From VMCP01 sp964415065 (lineage in GTDB: Bacteria; Bacteroidota; Bacteroidia; NS11-12g; UBA955), in assembly GCA_964415065.1 (NCBI GenBank), contig CAYPYX010000022.1:1-30595 (forward strand): a DNA stretch of 30,595 nucleotides, written 5' to 3'. Of the stretch, positions 1 through 8,710 are shown piece after piece. The stretch's first letter is position 1. Each line of letters starts with the position of its first letter. A model generated the notes under the pieces. That model was not told the DNA's origin, searched no databases, and saw only the letters and a list, made by a program, of their open reading frames with translations. The position numbers were made by a program, and so were the translations under genes.

Positions 1-1732
1 GTGCAAAACCATTTGCGCAATCCAACCATTGGTAAGAAGCACCTTGTTGAGTTGCAGTAATAATATTATTGTCTACAGTAACACCCACATTCACAGTATC
101 AATAGTAACATCTAAAACATAAATACTATCGCATCCATTTACCGTTATTAATGTATCGTAATACATGCCAGATTGGGTAATCCAATTTCCTTTGGGTGAA
201 CGATATCCTCCACATACGCGAACGATTTCTTTACCTAGAAAACTATGATTGATAGTTAAATTAGTCATAATCATACTGTCGCAACCCGCAGCATTTTTAA
301 TCACATCATGATATTGACCAGAGGTAGTATATACCGTTCCCGTAGGTCCAACGAAAGAGTCGCATGCGGTAATATCCTGTTCAAATGTTGTAGATTGTAA
401 AACCGTTAAATCCGTGGTGATTAAACTATCGCATCCTTGGCTATTTACTAATGTATCGAAGTAAGTTCCACTTGATGTATATGTTTTGCCCATAGGACTT
501 TGATAAACATCGCACACAGTCAAAGTAACTTGACTTTTGCTGGAATAATTAACGGTCAAATCCGTGATGATAAAACTATCGCAACCATTAACATTTTTCA
601 AAGTATCGGTGTAAACTCCTGTGCTCGTGTAAACATTACCATTAGCACTTGTGTAGCTTCCACACACCGTTTTTGAAACTTTATAGGTAGTTGGGTAGTT
701 AACGGTTAAGTTAATTTCAATAATACTATCACAACCTGTTGAATTTACTAAAGTATCGTAATAGGTTCCAGATTTTTGAAACATGTATTTTTTACTTGGG
801 GATGTAAATTCAGAACAAACAACAGGATTAATTTTAGATTTAGAAGAGTTGTTAATGGTAACGTTCATTGTTATAATACTGTCGCAACGAGAATACCCCA
901 CTAAGGTGTCATAATAAACACCTGATTTGGTAAAAAGATATTTTTTACTTGGACTTAACACTTGATCGCATCCACTTAATTTTACTTGAGTATAGGAAGC
1001 TCCTGAGAACAATTTAGTTACTTCGCTTGCGGATACTGCTCTATTGAATACCATAAAATTATCCATTAAACCACCCGAGGGTAAACCCACGTTGCTACTG
1101 TATCCACAAACTTTAAGAGTCCCAGTACTTGAAGTATTGGGAGATGTAGTTAACGTAACTGTTTTATTTAGTGTTCCGTTCAAATAACCTTTAAGTTCCT
1201 TGGTAGTATCGTTATAGGTAAAAACCAAGTGATTATCATTCATATTAGCACCTCCGGTAATTAACAAATCCGAAAATGGACCTCTTAAAATCCAGTTGCC
1301 ACTTCCAGCTACTCCATTGGTAAAACAACGGAAACTGCCAGCTGAAACATCCCCAAAAATATAGAACAATGTGCTGCTAGTTGGAATTTTCTTCATCCAC
1401 ATAGCATAGGTCCAGGAACCTGTTATTTGAGTTGGCCATTTAGTGTCTACATAATCTGTACCGCTTGAAACTCCGGTTCCTACTAATGCAGTACCACACA
1501 ATCCAGTATCTCCTAATGTAAGATTTCCATTGATTTGAGCAGAATCCGCACCTGTTGGGGGATTTGTTGCATAATTAAAAATTTTGTTCGTAGCCGACTT
1601 ACTATCAAATCGATAATAAAGTACTTCAGGGTTAACCTGTGCAGTAATACTTGAAACACTCATCAATCCCACCAGGGCCAAAACCACCGATTTTTTGAAA
1701 TGTGCAAACGAGAATAGGTATTTATTTTTCAT
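1..1732 (-). CDS. Secreted LamG-domain protein with six ~50-residue repeats (3' end outside window)
   Basis: This reading frame starts at the ATG at 1732 on the minus strand and runs off the window start without a stop, so about 577 residues are visible. It begins with a signal peptide of about 32 residues ending in ITAQ. Next comes a LamG/concanavalin-like jelly-roll region (roughly residues 35-245, with phrases such as GSWTYAMWMKK and GGLMDNFMVFNRAVS). Then come six tandem repeats of about 50 residues, each with the pattern VC..Y.SP.GK.Y..SG.Y.DTL.N..GCDSII...LTVN. The last visible stretch (TATQQGASYQWLDCANGF) usually precedes the C-terminal part of type IX-secreted proteins, so a sorting domain is expected beyond the window; this is inference. 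It is probably a cell-surface or secreted adhesin-like protein, ligand unknown. It is divergent from the gene at 2080. Confidence 0.85.
   Translation of the reverse strand, partial: MKNKYLFSFAHFKKSVVLALVGLMSVSSITAQVNPEVLYYRFDSKSATNKIFNYATNPPTGADSAQINGNLTLGDTGLCGTALVGTGVSSGTDYVDTKWPTQITGSWTYAMWMKKIPTSSTLFYIFGDVSAGSFRCFTNGVAGSGNWILRGPFSDLLITGGANMNDNHLVFTYNDTTKELKGYLNGTLNKTVTLTTSPNTSSTGTLKVCGYSSNVGLPSGGLMDNFMVFNRAVSASEVTKLFSGASYTQVKLSGCDQVLSPSKKYLFTKSGVYYDTLVGYSRCDSIITMNVTINNSSKSKINPVVCSEFTSPSKKYMFQKSGTYYDTLVNSTGCDSIIEINLTVNYPTTYKVSKTVCGSYTSANGNVYTSTGVYTDTLKNVNGCDSFIITDLTVNYSSKSQVTLTVCDVYQSPMGKTYTSSGTYFDTLVNSQGCDSLITTDLTVLQSTTFEQDITACDSFVGPTGTVYTTSGQYHDVIKNAAGCDSMIMTNLTINHSFLGKEIVRVCGGYRSPKGNWITQSGMYYDTLITVNGCDSIYVLDVTIDTVNVGVTVDNNIITATQQGASYQWLDCANGFA
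85..990 (-). repeat. Six in-frame tandem repeats of ~150 bp (50-residue GCDSI repeats)
   Basis: Six units lie about 150 bases apart inside the LamG-protein gene. Each unit carries the core GCDSI (RCDSI in the first unit) about 30 residues after a VC or GC pair. The units are diverged at DNA level, so this is an old protein repeat and not a recent tandem duplication. Boundaries are approximate. The paired cysteines in each unit suggest one disulphide per repeat, which is inference. Confidence 0.8.
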
Positions 1733-2079
1733 AATATTTGGTTACTTGATGATGAAAGAAAAAGCATTCACAAAACAGCTATGTATCTTAAATACCGCAT
1801 TCGCGAAGCAAATGAGCTAAGAGGAAAGAAATGCAAGATTAGTTCATTCGTGGCATTTTGCATAGTTTTTCTAAGGCTTGTTTTGTGAATAGATAAATAT
1901 TTATGTAAAAATACTATTCATTTACCTGCATTTATATTTATGCAACTTCAAATCGTATAAAATGGTATAATTTATCCCACAATGTTAGATAATGTTATAT
2001 CCTTGTCTCAAGAATGTTATTTCCAACATGCACTTAGTACAAATAAGTATTCAGAACTTTGTATCGAACTTAAATTACA
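1733..2079. other. Divergent intergenic region with a long-range inverted repeat
   Basis: These 347 bases separate two divergently transcribed secreted-protein genes. No convincing gene is present; a reading frame starting at 1992 is a shadow of the beta-helix gene in another frame. The sequence ATTCACAAAACAGC at 1766-1779 recurs inverted, with one extra T, at 1876-1890, about 96 bases away. The interior shows only scattered further pairing. GAACTTTG at 2054-2061 is one base off the TAnnTTTG -7 consensus and could serve the gene at 2080, but no matching -33 TTG is seen. Confidence 0.5.
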
Positions 2080-4311
2080 ATGAAAAAACTCTATTCTTTA
2101 ATTGCAAGCTGCTTATTCCTCATTTCGGGAATCTGGGCTCAAACACCCAATTTGGTGGTGGAAATTCAAAACGACAACTTCTCAAGCGGATTGTACGTTC
2201 ACAAAGGTACCTACAACGGTAAAGACTATTGGGTAGGTCCTAAAGGCATGAATTATTATGCTATCTACTTTGGCGCTTCAAATAAATTATGGTCTTTTGC
2301 TCAATGGCCAGGTGATACCATGGGATTGCAATGGGGTTGGGCGAACAGAACCTCTAGTTCAACTGATAAATACCCAACCTCTGGATGGGGAACAGGAATG
2401 GAAGTATCTCTTGAAGGTCCCGCTCTAAAATATTCGGTTACTAAGTTGTCTGAATCATTTGAAACTGATGGTAAAATTTCTGGAACTGTTTCCATAACTC
2501 ATAATCGATTAAAAGGTCAAGGATTTAACTCCGCAAATGGTAACGACTTAGTTGCAAACGGTGGCTTAACTGTGGATTTTGTTCCAGCAGGTTTAACAGC
2601 AAAAGCGATTGTAATGGATAGTGGTATGCTAGAATTTTCATTAACAGGAATAGCTAGTGCTCATGAATTCGACACAGCTGTTATGTTAACATTCAAAGAC
2701 GCTGCTTTTACCAATAACGGGAAAGCCGATAGCACGGGTAAATCATCCATGAGAATTGCAATCAACTTCATTAATAAGTACACGGTTGCTAAATCAGGCG
2801 GAGATTTTGATTCAATTGCAGAAGCCTTTGCCGTTTTAGAAGATGGCGATGGTTTGACCATTAAAGAAGGTACTTACACCGAATTCAAATTAAAACCTAA
2901 TGTAAATACAAAAACCTTAATCATTCGTGGTGAAGGACCCGACAAAACCATCATTCAAGGTTCTGACAAACCCTTTAATTCTGTAGGTTCAGTGTTTGAT
3001 TTCCAAGGTCAAACAGAAGTAAATATTGCGAATTTAACTATTCAAAACGGCGACAATTCAACCGGTAACGGCCAAGGTGGTGGAATCAATGGTAACACAT
3101 TTAGCACCCATTTAATTATGGATAACTGTCGCATTGTTAATTGTCGTGCATTTTCAAAATCATCAAGCCAAACTTCTGGTGGAGGCGTAGTTGCAGCACG
3201 TGTTACAATTAGCAATTCTGAATTTTCGGGCAATGTTTGCGATAATGAAAACAAAGCAGGACAGTGTTTAGGGGGTGCGTTGGCATATCAATCGTCTAGT
3301 ACTAAAGACCATTCAAAAATCATCAATACTACTTTTGCAAAAAACTTCTCTCGATCTAATGGAGGTGCCATTTTCGTTTATCGTGGATATACTCATTTTA
3401 TTAATTGTACCTTCTCTGAAAATGAAGCGGCGGGCTTTTTATCTGGGTCAACGACCTATGGAGGACAAGGTGGAGCCGTATATTCTCAGGATACAGTGGA
3501 AGTGATGAATACCATTTCATGGAACAATAAGAGTTATGCAAAGCAAGACTTCTATCAATTAGTAGGTAACATTACTTTATCCAATTCTATTATTAATAAT
3601 GTAGATTCCAGTAATGTAAATGTTAAAGTATTGGGTTCATACAAACAAATTGATCCAAAACTAGATACATTGGCTTTCAACTGCTCTCCTACTCGAACCT
3701 ATGCATTGTTGGCTGGTTCTCCAGCAATTGATAGTGCCATGGAATACCAAGATATGCCAGAAACCGATCAACGCGGTTACAGCATAATTGAAATGCGTGA
3801 TATTGGAGCTCACGAAACAAATAATTTCGTAAGTGTAGAAATCGACGCCGACACATTGTGCATGGAAGACGGTGAAACAGTAACCATGAAAGGTTATCCT
3901 AACACTGGAACATTCGAAGGTGAAGGTGTTACCGGAAACACTTTCGATCCTACCAAAATAACCAAAGAAGGCTGGGTTACCATCTCATATAAATTTAATG
4001 CACCGGGTTGTGGAAACTACACAGCTACTGATAGCGTATACGTTAAGGTTTGTAAAGTAAACAGCACTAAAATCATGGAATTACCTGTTAGTGTTTATCC
4101 AAATCCTGCTCAATCCAAACTAACTATTAATAACTTGAATGGTTCAACCATGAATGTTCGAATTTCAGATATTTCGGGTAAAACCATTCAAATCATCAAC
4201 GATCTTACTTCTCGAACTGAATTGAACGTAGAATCTCTTCCAAATGGAATTTACTTCTTGTCTATTCAATCTCAAGGCAAAACTGCCCACGTTAAGTTTG
4301 TGAAGAACTAA
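2080..4311 (+). CDS. Secreted right-handed beta-helix protein with type IX sorting domain
   Basis: This is a 743-residue protein. A signal peptide (about residues 1-20, ending WAQ) is followed by a region of unknown fold (about 22-230). A parallel beta-helix of the pectate-lyase/polymorphic-outer-membrane type follows (about 235-600). It shows the entry motif AEAFAVLEDGDGLTIKEGTY, repeated N-rich turns such as GGGI and GGAIF, and the closing phrase AGSPAIDSAM..DQRG typical of choice-of-anchor beta-helices. The last ~70 residues are a type A sorting domain: VYPNPAQ near 675, ISGK and LPNGIYFLSI, ending KFVKN. Proteins with this tail are exported by the type IX system and anchored or released at the surface. 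A polysaccharide-binding or lyase role is possible, but I see no catalytic signature. A hairpin terminator follows directly. Confidence 0.9.
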   Translation: MKKLYSLIASCLFLISGIWAQTPNLVVEIQNDNFSSGLYVHKGTYNGKDYWVGPKGMNYYAIYFGASNKLWSFAQWPGDTMGLQWGWANRTSSSTDKYPTSGWGTGMEVSLEGPALKYSVTKLSESFETDGKISGTVSITHNRLKGQGFNSANGNDLVANGGLTVDFVPAGLTAKAIVMDSGMLEFSLTGIASAHEFDTAVMLTFKDAAFTNNGKADSTGKSSMRIAINFINKYTVAKSGGDFDSIAEAFAVLEDGDGLTIKEGTYTEFKLKPNVNTKTLIIRGEGPDKTIIQGSDKPFNSVGSVFDFQGQTEVNIANLTIQNGDNSTGNGQGGGINGNTFSTHLIMDNCRIVNCRAFSKSSSQTSGGGVVAARVTISNSEFSGNVCDNENKAGQCLGGALAYQSSSTKDHSKIINTTFAKNFSRSNGGAIFVYRGYTHFINCTFSENEAAGFLSGSTTYGGQGGAVYSQDTVEVMNTISWNNKSYAKQDFYQLVGNITLSNSIINNVDSSNVNVKVLGSYKQIDPKLDTLAFNCSPTRTYALLAGSPAIDSAMEYQDMPETDQRGYSIIEMRDIGAHETNNFVSVEIDADTLCMEDGETVTMKGYPNTGTFEGEGVTGNTFDPTKITKEGWVTISYKFNAPGCGNYTATDSVYVKVCKVNSTKIMELPVSVYPNPAQSKLTINNLNGSTMNVRISDISGKTIQIINDLTSRTELNVESLPNGIYFLSIQSQGKTAHVKFVKN

Positions 4312-4331
4312 TTATTCTTCTTTTTCTTTTG

Positions 4332-4360
4332 AAAAGGTCACCTTTTGAGGTGGCCTTTTT
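4332..4360. terminator. Bidirectional hairpin terminator shared by two convergent genes
   Basis: AAAAGGTCACC (4332-4342) pairs with GGTGGCCTTTT (4349-4359) across a six-base loop, giving an 11-bp stem with one G-U pair. The stem is A-rich on its left arm and T-rich on its right, followed by more T, so it can end transcripts from either side. The stop codon of the minus-strand hydrolase gene (4338-4340) and its last codons lie inside the stem. Confidence 0.85.
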
Positions 4361-5477
4361 TCATTTCTAGGGATATTTTTATCATGGTTTGAAAGGAAAT
4401 ACTTGGGTAGGCAATTTGGTTCACGGTACCAACAATGAATAAATTTTCTTGAGGCGCATAATATGCTAAGGCTCCTGACAACCCCGAATGTCCTATAAAA
4501 ACAGGTACCGCTCCCGTTGGATTAAAATACCACGGAAGTTTGAACCGATGTATTCCTATTCCCGATTGCAATGGTGAAAATATATCATTCCAATCCTGCA
4601 TCCAATCTAAATACTCTTTGGGAAAAAGTTTACCTTGAAAAAATGCTTGGATAAAAACCAACATATCAGACTGATTGGAAACCATTCCCCCATCAGGACC
4701 AAAACTAACCATGGCTTTTGGGATGTTCAATTGGGAAGATTTATAATATAATTTGTGCGGACGATCATCAAACGAATCCTGAAACAAGTAAGTGGATTTC
4801 AATTCTAGTGGTTCTATGATTCGAATATTGCATGCATCGGAATAGGATAGGCCAGTAATTTTCTCAATGATTTTTCCTAATAGTTGAAAATTCAAATCTG
4901 AATAATGTGCCTTCCCTGGAGTTCCGGGTTTAAACTTAGGTTTTAATTTTTTGCTTCTATTGACGGCATCTTCAAACGACCAGTATACATCATTTCCCGA
5001 AACCAATTGATTCTCTAAACTTACTCCCTGTGCGTTTTTATCTTGAAAATAATCGGGCAATCCCGAAGTATGTGCTAATAATTGTTCAACCGTAATTTGA
5101 TATGAATAATCAACTCCTTTTAGAACATGCAATCCTTTTAAAATGCCTGAATCGAAGTACTTAGAAAGTGGATCCTTTAATTTTAACATCCCTTCCGATT
5201 TTAGCTGTAAAATCATAGCTGAGGTGAATAATTTAGTTGTACTCGCTATAAAGTAATGCTCATCTTGTTTAATATTACCCGAGTTAAAAATTAATTGTGT
5301 GGAATCCTGTCTCAATGAAAACGCCGCTCCAAAAACACGTTTGTTATCAACGGTTTTATCAATTATTTTTTGGATTCGATCTTGCATGGTATTTGAATTT
5401 GAGTTTACAGGTTGAGCATTTATTATGGGTATATAAACAAACAATATTAGTTGGGAAATTCGGTGCACTATATTCAT
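4338..5477 (-). CDS. Serine hydrolase of the beta-lactamase / DD-peptidase fold
   Basis: This is a 379-residue protein with a signal peptide (about 1-21, ending INAQ), so it probably acts in the periplasm. The class C beta-lactamase/penicillin-binding motifs are visible: S-T-T-K at 79-82 (nucleophile serine and general-base lysine), Y-S-D at 192-194 (the YxN-like position, with D instead of N), HTSGLPDY at 136-143, and HSG at 330-332 in place of KTG. The HSG triad end and length match esterase/DD-carboxypeptidase-like members instead of true beta-lactamases. The substrate is unknown. The gene stands alone and converges on the beta-helix gene. Its stop codon is embedded in the shared terminator. 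Confidence 0.9.
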   Translation of the reverse strand: MNIVHRISQLILFVYIPIINAQPVNSNSNTMQDRIQKIIDKTVDNKRVFGAAFSLRQDSTQLIFNSGNIKQDEHYFIASTTKLFTSAMILQLKSEGMLKLKDPLSKYFDSGILKGLHVLKGVDYSYQITVEQLLAHTSGLPDYFQDKNAQGVSLENQLVSGNDVYWSFEDAVNRSKKLKPKFKPGTPGKAHYSDLNFQLLGKIIEKITGLSYSDACNIRIIEPLELKSTYLFQDSFDDRPHKLYYKSSQLNIPKAMVSFGPDGGMVSNQSDMLVFIQAFFQGKLFPKEYLDWMQDWNDIFSPLQSGIGIHRFKLPWYFNPTGAVPVFIGHSGLSGALAYYAPQENLFIVGTVNQIAYPSISFQTMIKISLEMKKGHLKR

Positions 5478-5647
5478 ATTGCAGATTTAAATTGAATAGT
5501 TATCATTAATTTTTATTTCAGGTTTGGGAAAATTGGGTTGAACAATATTCGATTATTATTCGTGTGTTTAAAATAGCTCCATGAATAACACATCTACCTA
5601 TATTTCATATCAATAGTATTTTCAAGATTATTGTTCATTTGTATACA

Positions 5648-6040
5648 CTATTGCCAAACTCGATAAACATCCGTTTTGTTTCTTAGGATGCCCGATTCAA
5701 AGAATCCACCGGTTTCTGGAATATCTTCTACAATAGAAAAACTGCTAACGTCAGAACTTAAGGGTTCAAAAATGAGACAAAATTGTTTTTGAATTCCCGC
5801 AGGGATTGTCGTCCAATTCGGAAAGGGATTGAGTCCAATTACTTGCAATAATTTGGCACATTCAGCATTAACCTCCGAACGGAGCTCGATGGTTGGCCAA
5901 ATACGTTGATATTGAACTTCAGAATTGGTTCCCACGGTAACCACTACTGTAATTTGTTTTTGCTCCTGTATTTGAGTCAATGACTCCAACAGCTCAGCTG
6001 GAAGTTCTATTGTTTCGGGGGATGTAATTGTGGAGCTCAT
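5648..6040 (-). CDS. Hypothetical protein, 130 residues
   Basis: The protein has no signal peptide or membrane segment. The N-terminal part has a T/V-rich strand (QITVVVTVGTN). The second half has a phrase recurring in small Bacteroidota proteins: FCLIFEPLSSDVSSFSIVEDIPE followed by a G-F-rich turn and RNKTDVYRVW at the end. The alternating pattern suggests a beta-sandwich. I do not recognise a function. TAGATTTG, read on the minus strand at 6050-6057, fits the Bacteroidota -7 box and would give a very short leader. The gene is flanked by intergenic gaps on both sides and is probably monocistronic. Confidence 0.7.
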   Translation of the reverse strand: MSSTITSPETIELPAELLESLTQIQEQKQITVVVTVGTNSEVQYQRIWPTIELRSEVNAECAKLLQVIGLNPFPNWTTIPAGIQKQFCLIFEPLSSDVSSFSIVEDIPETGGFFESGILRNKTDVYRVWQ

Positions 6041-6049
6041 GGTTGTTTA

Positions 6050-6057
6050 CAAATCTA
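6050..6057 (-). promoter_or_regulatory. Candidate -7 box (TAGATTTG) for the 130-residue hypothetical
   Basis: Read on the minus strand, TAGATTTG fits TAnnTTTG and ends 9 bases upstream of the ATG. No TTG is found at the expected -33 distance, so this rests on the -7 element alone. Confidence 0.4.
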
Positions 6058-6218
6058 ATCGCAATTTAGATAATCGACTTTCAGTCTGTAATAAATCGAT
6101 CGAAAATTAATTATAAAACAATACTTGTTTGATCTAAATAATCACTGATTTAGAAGGTTTTTCCCTCATATTATGCCTTTTAACCCTAAATTAATCATTC
6201 CAATCTAACGAATTCGAC

Positions 6219-6226
6219 TATATTTG
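6219..6226 (+). promoter_or_regulatory. -7 box (TATATTTG) that also decides the lipoprotein start
   Basis: TATATTTG is a perfect TAnnTTTG box. It overlaps the TTG at 6224 that would otherwise extend the next gene upstream. Transcription would begin after that TTG, so translation should start at the ATG at 6245. Confidence 0.6.
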
Positions 6227-6244
6227 GAAAAAGAAACGGTTTAT

Positions 6245-7135
6245 ATGAGAAAAATTCTATTGGGGATTACAGTGTTGGTTTTCACTTTGAATTCTTGCAC
6301 CTTAGAAAAGAGATACCATAATTCTGGCTACAACATTAATTGGAATTTTTCTTCTGGAAGAAATGAATCAATTCCAATCCAAAAAACTTCCAAAAACACA
6401 AGAAATTCATCCAATGAATTACCCGTAAATAAGAATTCAACTGGTTCTGTGGGAATTTCAAAAGCTAATGAAGCACCGACTACATCTTTTTCGTTGCAAA
6501 ATCCAGAATCCCTTGAAAACAACAATCAACTCATACCCCAAAATTTTCAATCCTTTCCAACTTCCCAAGGAGTTGAGGATAATTCGAATACCCGATTAAC
6601 TGCTGCCAATTACCCAAATGTTAATATTAATTCCGAAATGTTTAGTCCCATTAGGAATTTGAAACATTCACCATTTACTATCTTCCCCAAAAACGATAAA
6701 AAGAGCATAAAAAACGATAACCGACTACAATCTGCCGCAAAAAGTCAATCCATTCAAAAATTAGAAGACTCTTCAAATTCTGGCTCTGGAACCCGCGTTT
6801 TCGGCAGTGTTTTGATTATTCTCGGAGTTTTATTTATCATATTTGTAAGCATTTTGTTGGGTGTTATTTTAATGGCATTGGGCTTAATATTAAGATCCGT
6901 TGCTGGTCCTAAAAACAAACCCACTCCTCCACCGGTTGTAGAGTCAAAACCCCAAACAGAAGAAAAGAAAGTGGAATTCGTTGATGTAGTATATTTGAAA
7001 AACGGCAGCATTATTAGAGGGTTAATCATGGAGCAAATCCCCAATGAAACTTTAAAAATACAAACTGCCGACGGTAGTTTATTTGTATACAAAATGGAAG
7101 AAGTGGTAAAAATCACTAAAGAAGAGAAAAAATAA
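6245..7135 (+). CDS. Lipoprotein with central membrane segment and C-terminal Bacteroidota-type domain
   Basis: I place the start at the ATG at 6245, giving 296 residues, because the signal peptide MRKILLGITVLVFTLNSC begins there and a -7 box overlaps the alternative upstream TTG. Cys18 in the LNSC lipobox is the likely lipidation site. Residues ~20-185 are low-complexity, rich in N, S and P. A strongly hydrophobic stretch follows (about 193-225, VLIILGVLFIIFVSILLGVI). The C-terminal ~50 residues (VVYLKNGSIIRGLIMEQIPN ... MEEVVKITKE) form a small beta domain I know as common at the end of Bacteroidota membrane proteins. Having both a lipobox and an internal membrane helix is odd; one of them may not be used. 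Function unknown. Confidence 0.8.
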   Translation: MRKILLGITVLVFTLNSCTLEKRYHNSGYNINWNFSSGRNESIPIQKTSKNTRNSSNELPVNKNSTGSVGISKANEAPTTSFSLQNPESLENNNQLIPQNFQSFPTSQGVEDNSNTRLTAANYPNVNINSEMFSPIRNLKHSPFTIFPKNDKKSIKNDNRLQSAAKSQSIQKLEDSSNSGSGTRVFGSVLIILGVLFIIFVSILLGVILMALGLILRSVAGPKNKPTPPPVVESKPQTEEKKVEFVDVVYLKNGSIIRGLIMEQIPNETLKIQTADGSLFVYKMEEVVKITKEEKK

Positions 7136-7207
7136 AAAGTTGAACTTCTTTAAATTTTAAATTCAGCTACTTATGTATGCATACTTACCGGTTTCTTTTC
7201 AAATAAA

Positions 7208-7771
7208 ATGATTGAATTAGAAGTATTTGATCACATTGATTTTCGAAATACCCGTTTTGAAATTACCGAATATTCAGAATGTAAATTTGTTGATTGTAAA
7301 TGGGTAGAACATGACCTTTCTACCGTCGTTTTCAGTGAATGTATCTTTGAGAATTGCGAATTTATCAATTGCAAAACCTACAAATCTTCCTTCAGAGAAG
7401 TATTGTTTCAAAACTGTAAATTGATGGGTATACCCTTTTATCAATGCGAAACGTTATTGCTTTCTATGAATTTTAATGAATGTAATTTGGAACTATCCAA
7501 TTTCTTTAGATTGAAATTGAAGAAAACAAACTTTACATCATGTAATTTGAAACAGGTAGATTTTTCAGAATGCGATTTAACTGAAGCTAAATTATTAGAT
7601 TGCAATTTAATTGGTGCTATTTTCGACCAAACCCGTTTGGAAAAAGCAGATTTCCGAGGAAGTCGGAATTTTAGCATCGATCCAGCAAAAAATTATCTGA
7701 AGAAAGCGAAATTTTCAGAATCTGAAATTCGCGGATTACTTCAACACATCGGTATCGAGATTTACTCTTAA
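7208..7771 (+). CDS. Pentapeptide-repeat protein (Qnr-like fold)
   Basis: This is a 187-residue cytosolic protein made almost entirely of pentapeptide repeats (A/C-D/N-L/F-x-x), for example FVDCK, FENCEF, FTSCNL, FSECDL and ADFRGS. These build a right-handed quadrilateral beta-helix. The end (FSIDPAKNYLKKAKFSESEIRGLL) matches the capping segment of the Qnr/McbG-like group, where some members protect DNA gyrase by mimicking DNA. Whether this one does is not visible from sequence. The many cysteines at the repeat core are typical. The gene converges on the protease gene with only 2 bases between stop codons and no terminator seen. Confidence 0.88.
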   Translation: MIELEVFDHIDFRNTRFEITEYSECKFVDCKWVEHDLSTVVFSECIFENCEFINCKTYKSSFREVLFQNCKLMGIPFYQCETLLLSMNFNECNLELSNFFRLKLKKTNFTSCNLKQVDFSECDLTEAKLLDCNLIGAIFDQTRLEKADFRGSRNFSIDPAKNYLKKAKFSESEIRGLLQHIGIEIYS

Positions 7772-7773
7772 CG

Positions 7774-8580
7774 TTATTTGTATACTTTAATTACCTTATT
7801 CTGGCTGTCCAAACTCCAGTTTTTAAATTTCTTCAGAAAACCATTCCCCAAAAGCAAGTCACCGCCATCAATTACAGCAATCACCGTGTTGTTTACTATG
7901 TAATCTCCCACTCTAACATTATTCACTCGAATCATTTGAGCAGTGACTTTATCGCCATTGGCCAAAATAAATGGTCGTTTTTCTAGGTAGTTTTCACGAC
8001 CAATAGAACCGTTTAATAGTAATTCGCGTTCTAGGTCAGAGTCGATAATTATTTCACTTGCGCCTGTATCAAACAAAAAGTTCCGAATTTGACCTTCAAT
8101 GCTAATTTGGACTGTAAACACGGAATTCGGCAATTCCTTTAAATCCAGCTCCGTAAACTCGTCGCTTCCAATAATATCTTCTTTTTTATATTCATTGGTT
8201 GAATACTTTTTTTCAGGGATGTTCGCAAAATTCGGATTGGTTTTCATGTTTTCTGCAACACAATCCATAATTATCGAACGATTACTATCGTTGAGCAAAT
8301 AAGCCACCATATTCCCTTCTTGAACGGCTGTAATCAACTCGCGACTATCCACTTTCGGAATCAAATTATCGCAAACACAAGCGCAATAGTCGACAGTAGC
8401 CAATTGAACACCTTCTACTTCGATAAAACTCTTTCCTGCACCGTTTACACAAGCATTAATAAAATCGTTGCGGGTTCCGAGCGCAAATCCATCTCGGGTT
8501 TTTAAGGTCTTGTTTTGGGCTGAGAGGGTTACACAACTCCCCACAAAAACAAAACTTAGAAGTACGAACTTAACATTCAT
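7774..8580 (-). CDS. Secreted retropepsin-like aspartic protease
   Basis: This is a 268-residue protein with a signal peptide (about 1-22, ending LSAQ). Residues ~35-112 form an N-terminal domain with a cysteine cluster (VDYCACVCDNL near 64-73) plus C44 and C107. Residues ~150-268 are a single retropepsin-type domain: hydrophobic-D-T-G-A-S at 171-175 with the catalytic Asp171, and LLLGNGFL at 242-249 in the place of the conserved LLG flap/helix motif. Such enzymes work as dimers, each giving one DTG loop. The N-terminal domain is probably regulatory or substrate-binding; this is inference. Substrate unknown. Confidence 0.88.
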   Translation of the reverse strand: MNVKFVLLSFVFVGSCVTLSAQNKTLKTRDGFALGTRNDFINACVNGAGKSFIEVEGVQLATVDYCACVCDNLIPKVDSRELITAVQEGNMVAYLLNDSNRSIIMDCVAENMKTNPNFANIPEKKYSTNEYKKEDIIGSDEFTELDLKELPNSVFTVQISIEGQIRNFLFDTGASEIIIDSDLERELLLNGSIGRENYLEKRPFILANGDKVTAQMIRVNNVRVGDYIVNNTVIAVIDGGDLLLGNGFLKKFKNWSLDSQNKVIKVYK

Positions 8581-8710
8581 GAAGGTTATATTTTTTAGTT
8601 TAATTATTACAAAAAATCAAAATCAATTATTTACAAGCAACGAATAATGGATTGTATCGTTGTTTTTATGAGTTATCAATTAATTAATTCTGGTTATTAA
8701 ATTCTACCTA

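Noticed and set aside
7175..7184. Palindrome GTATGCATAC upstream of the pentapeptide gene
   Set aside because: Ten bases, not extended further and without a promoter box next to it; could be chance.
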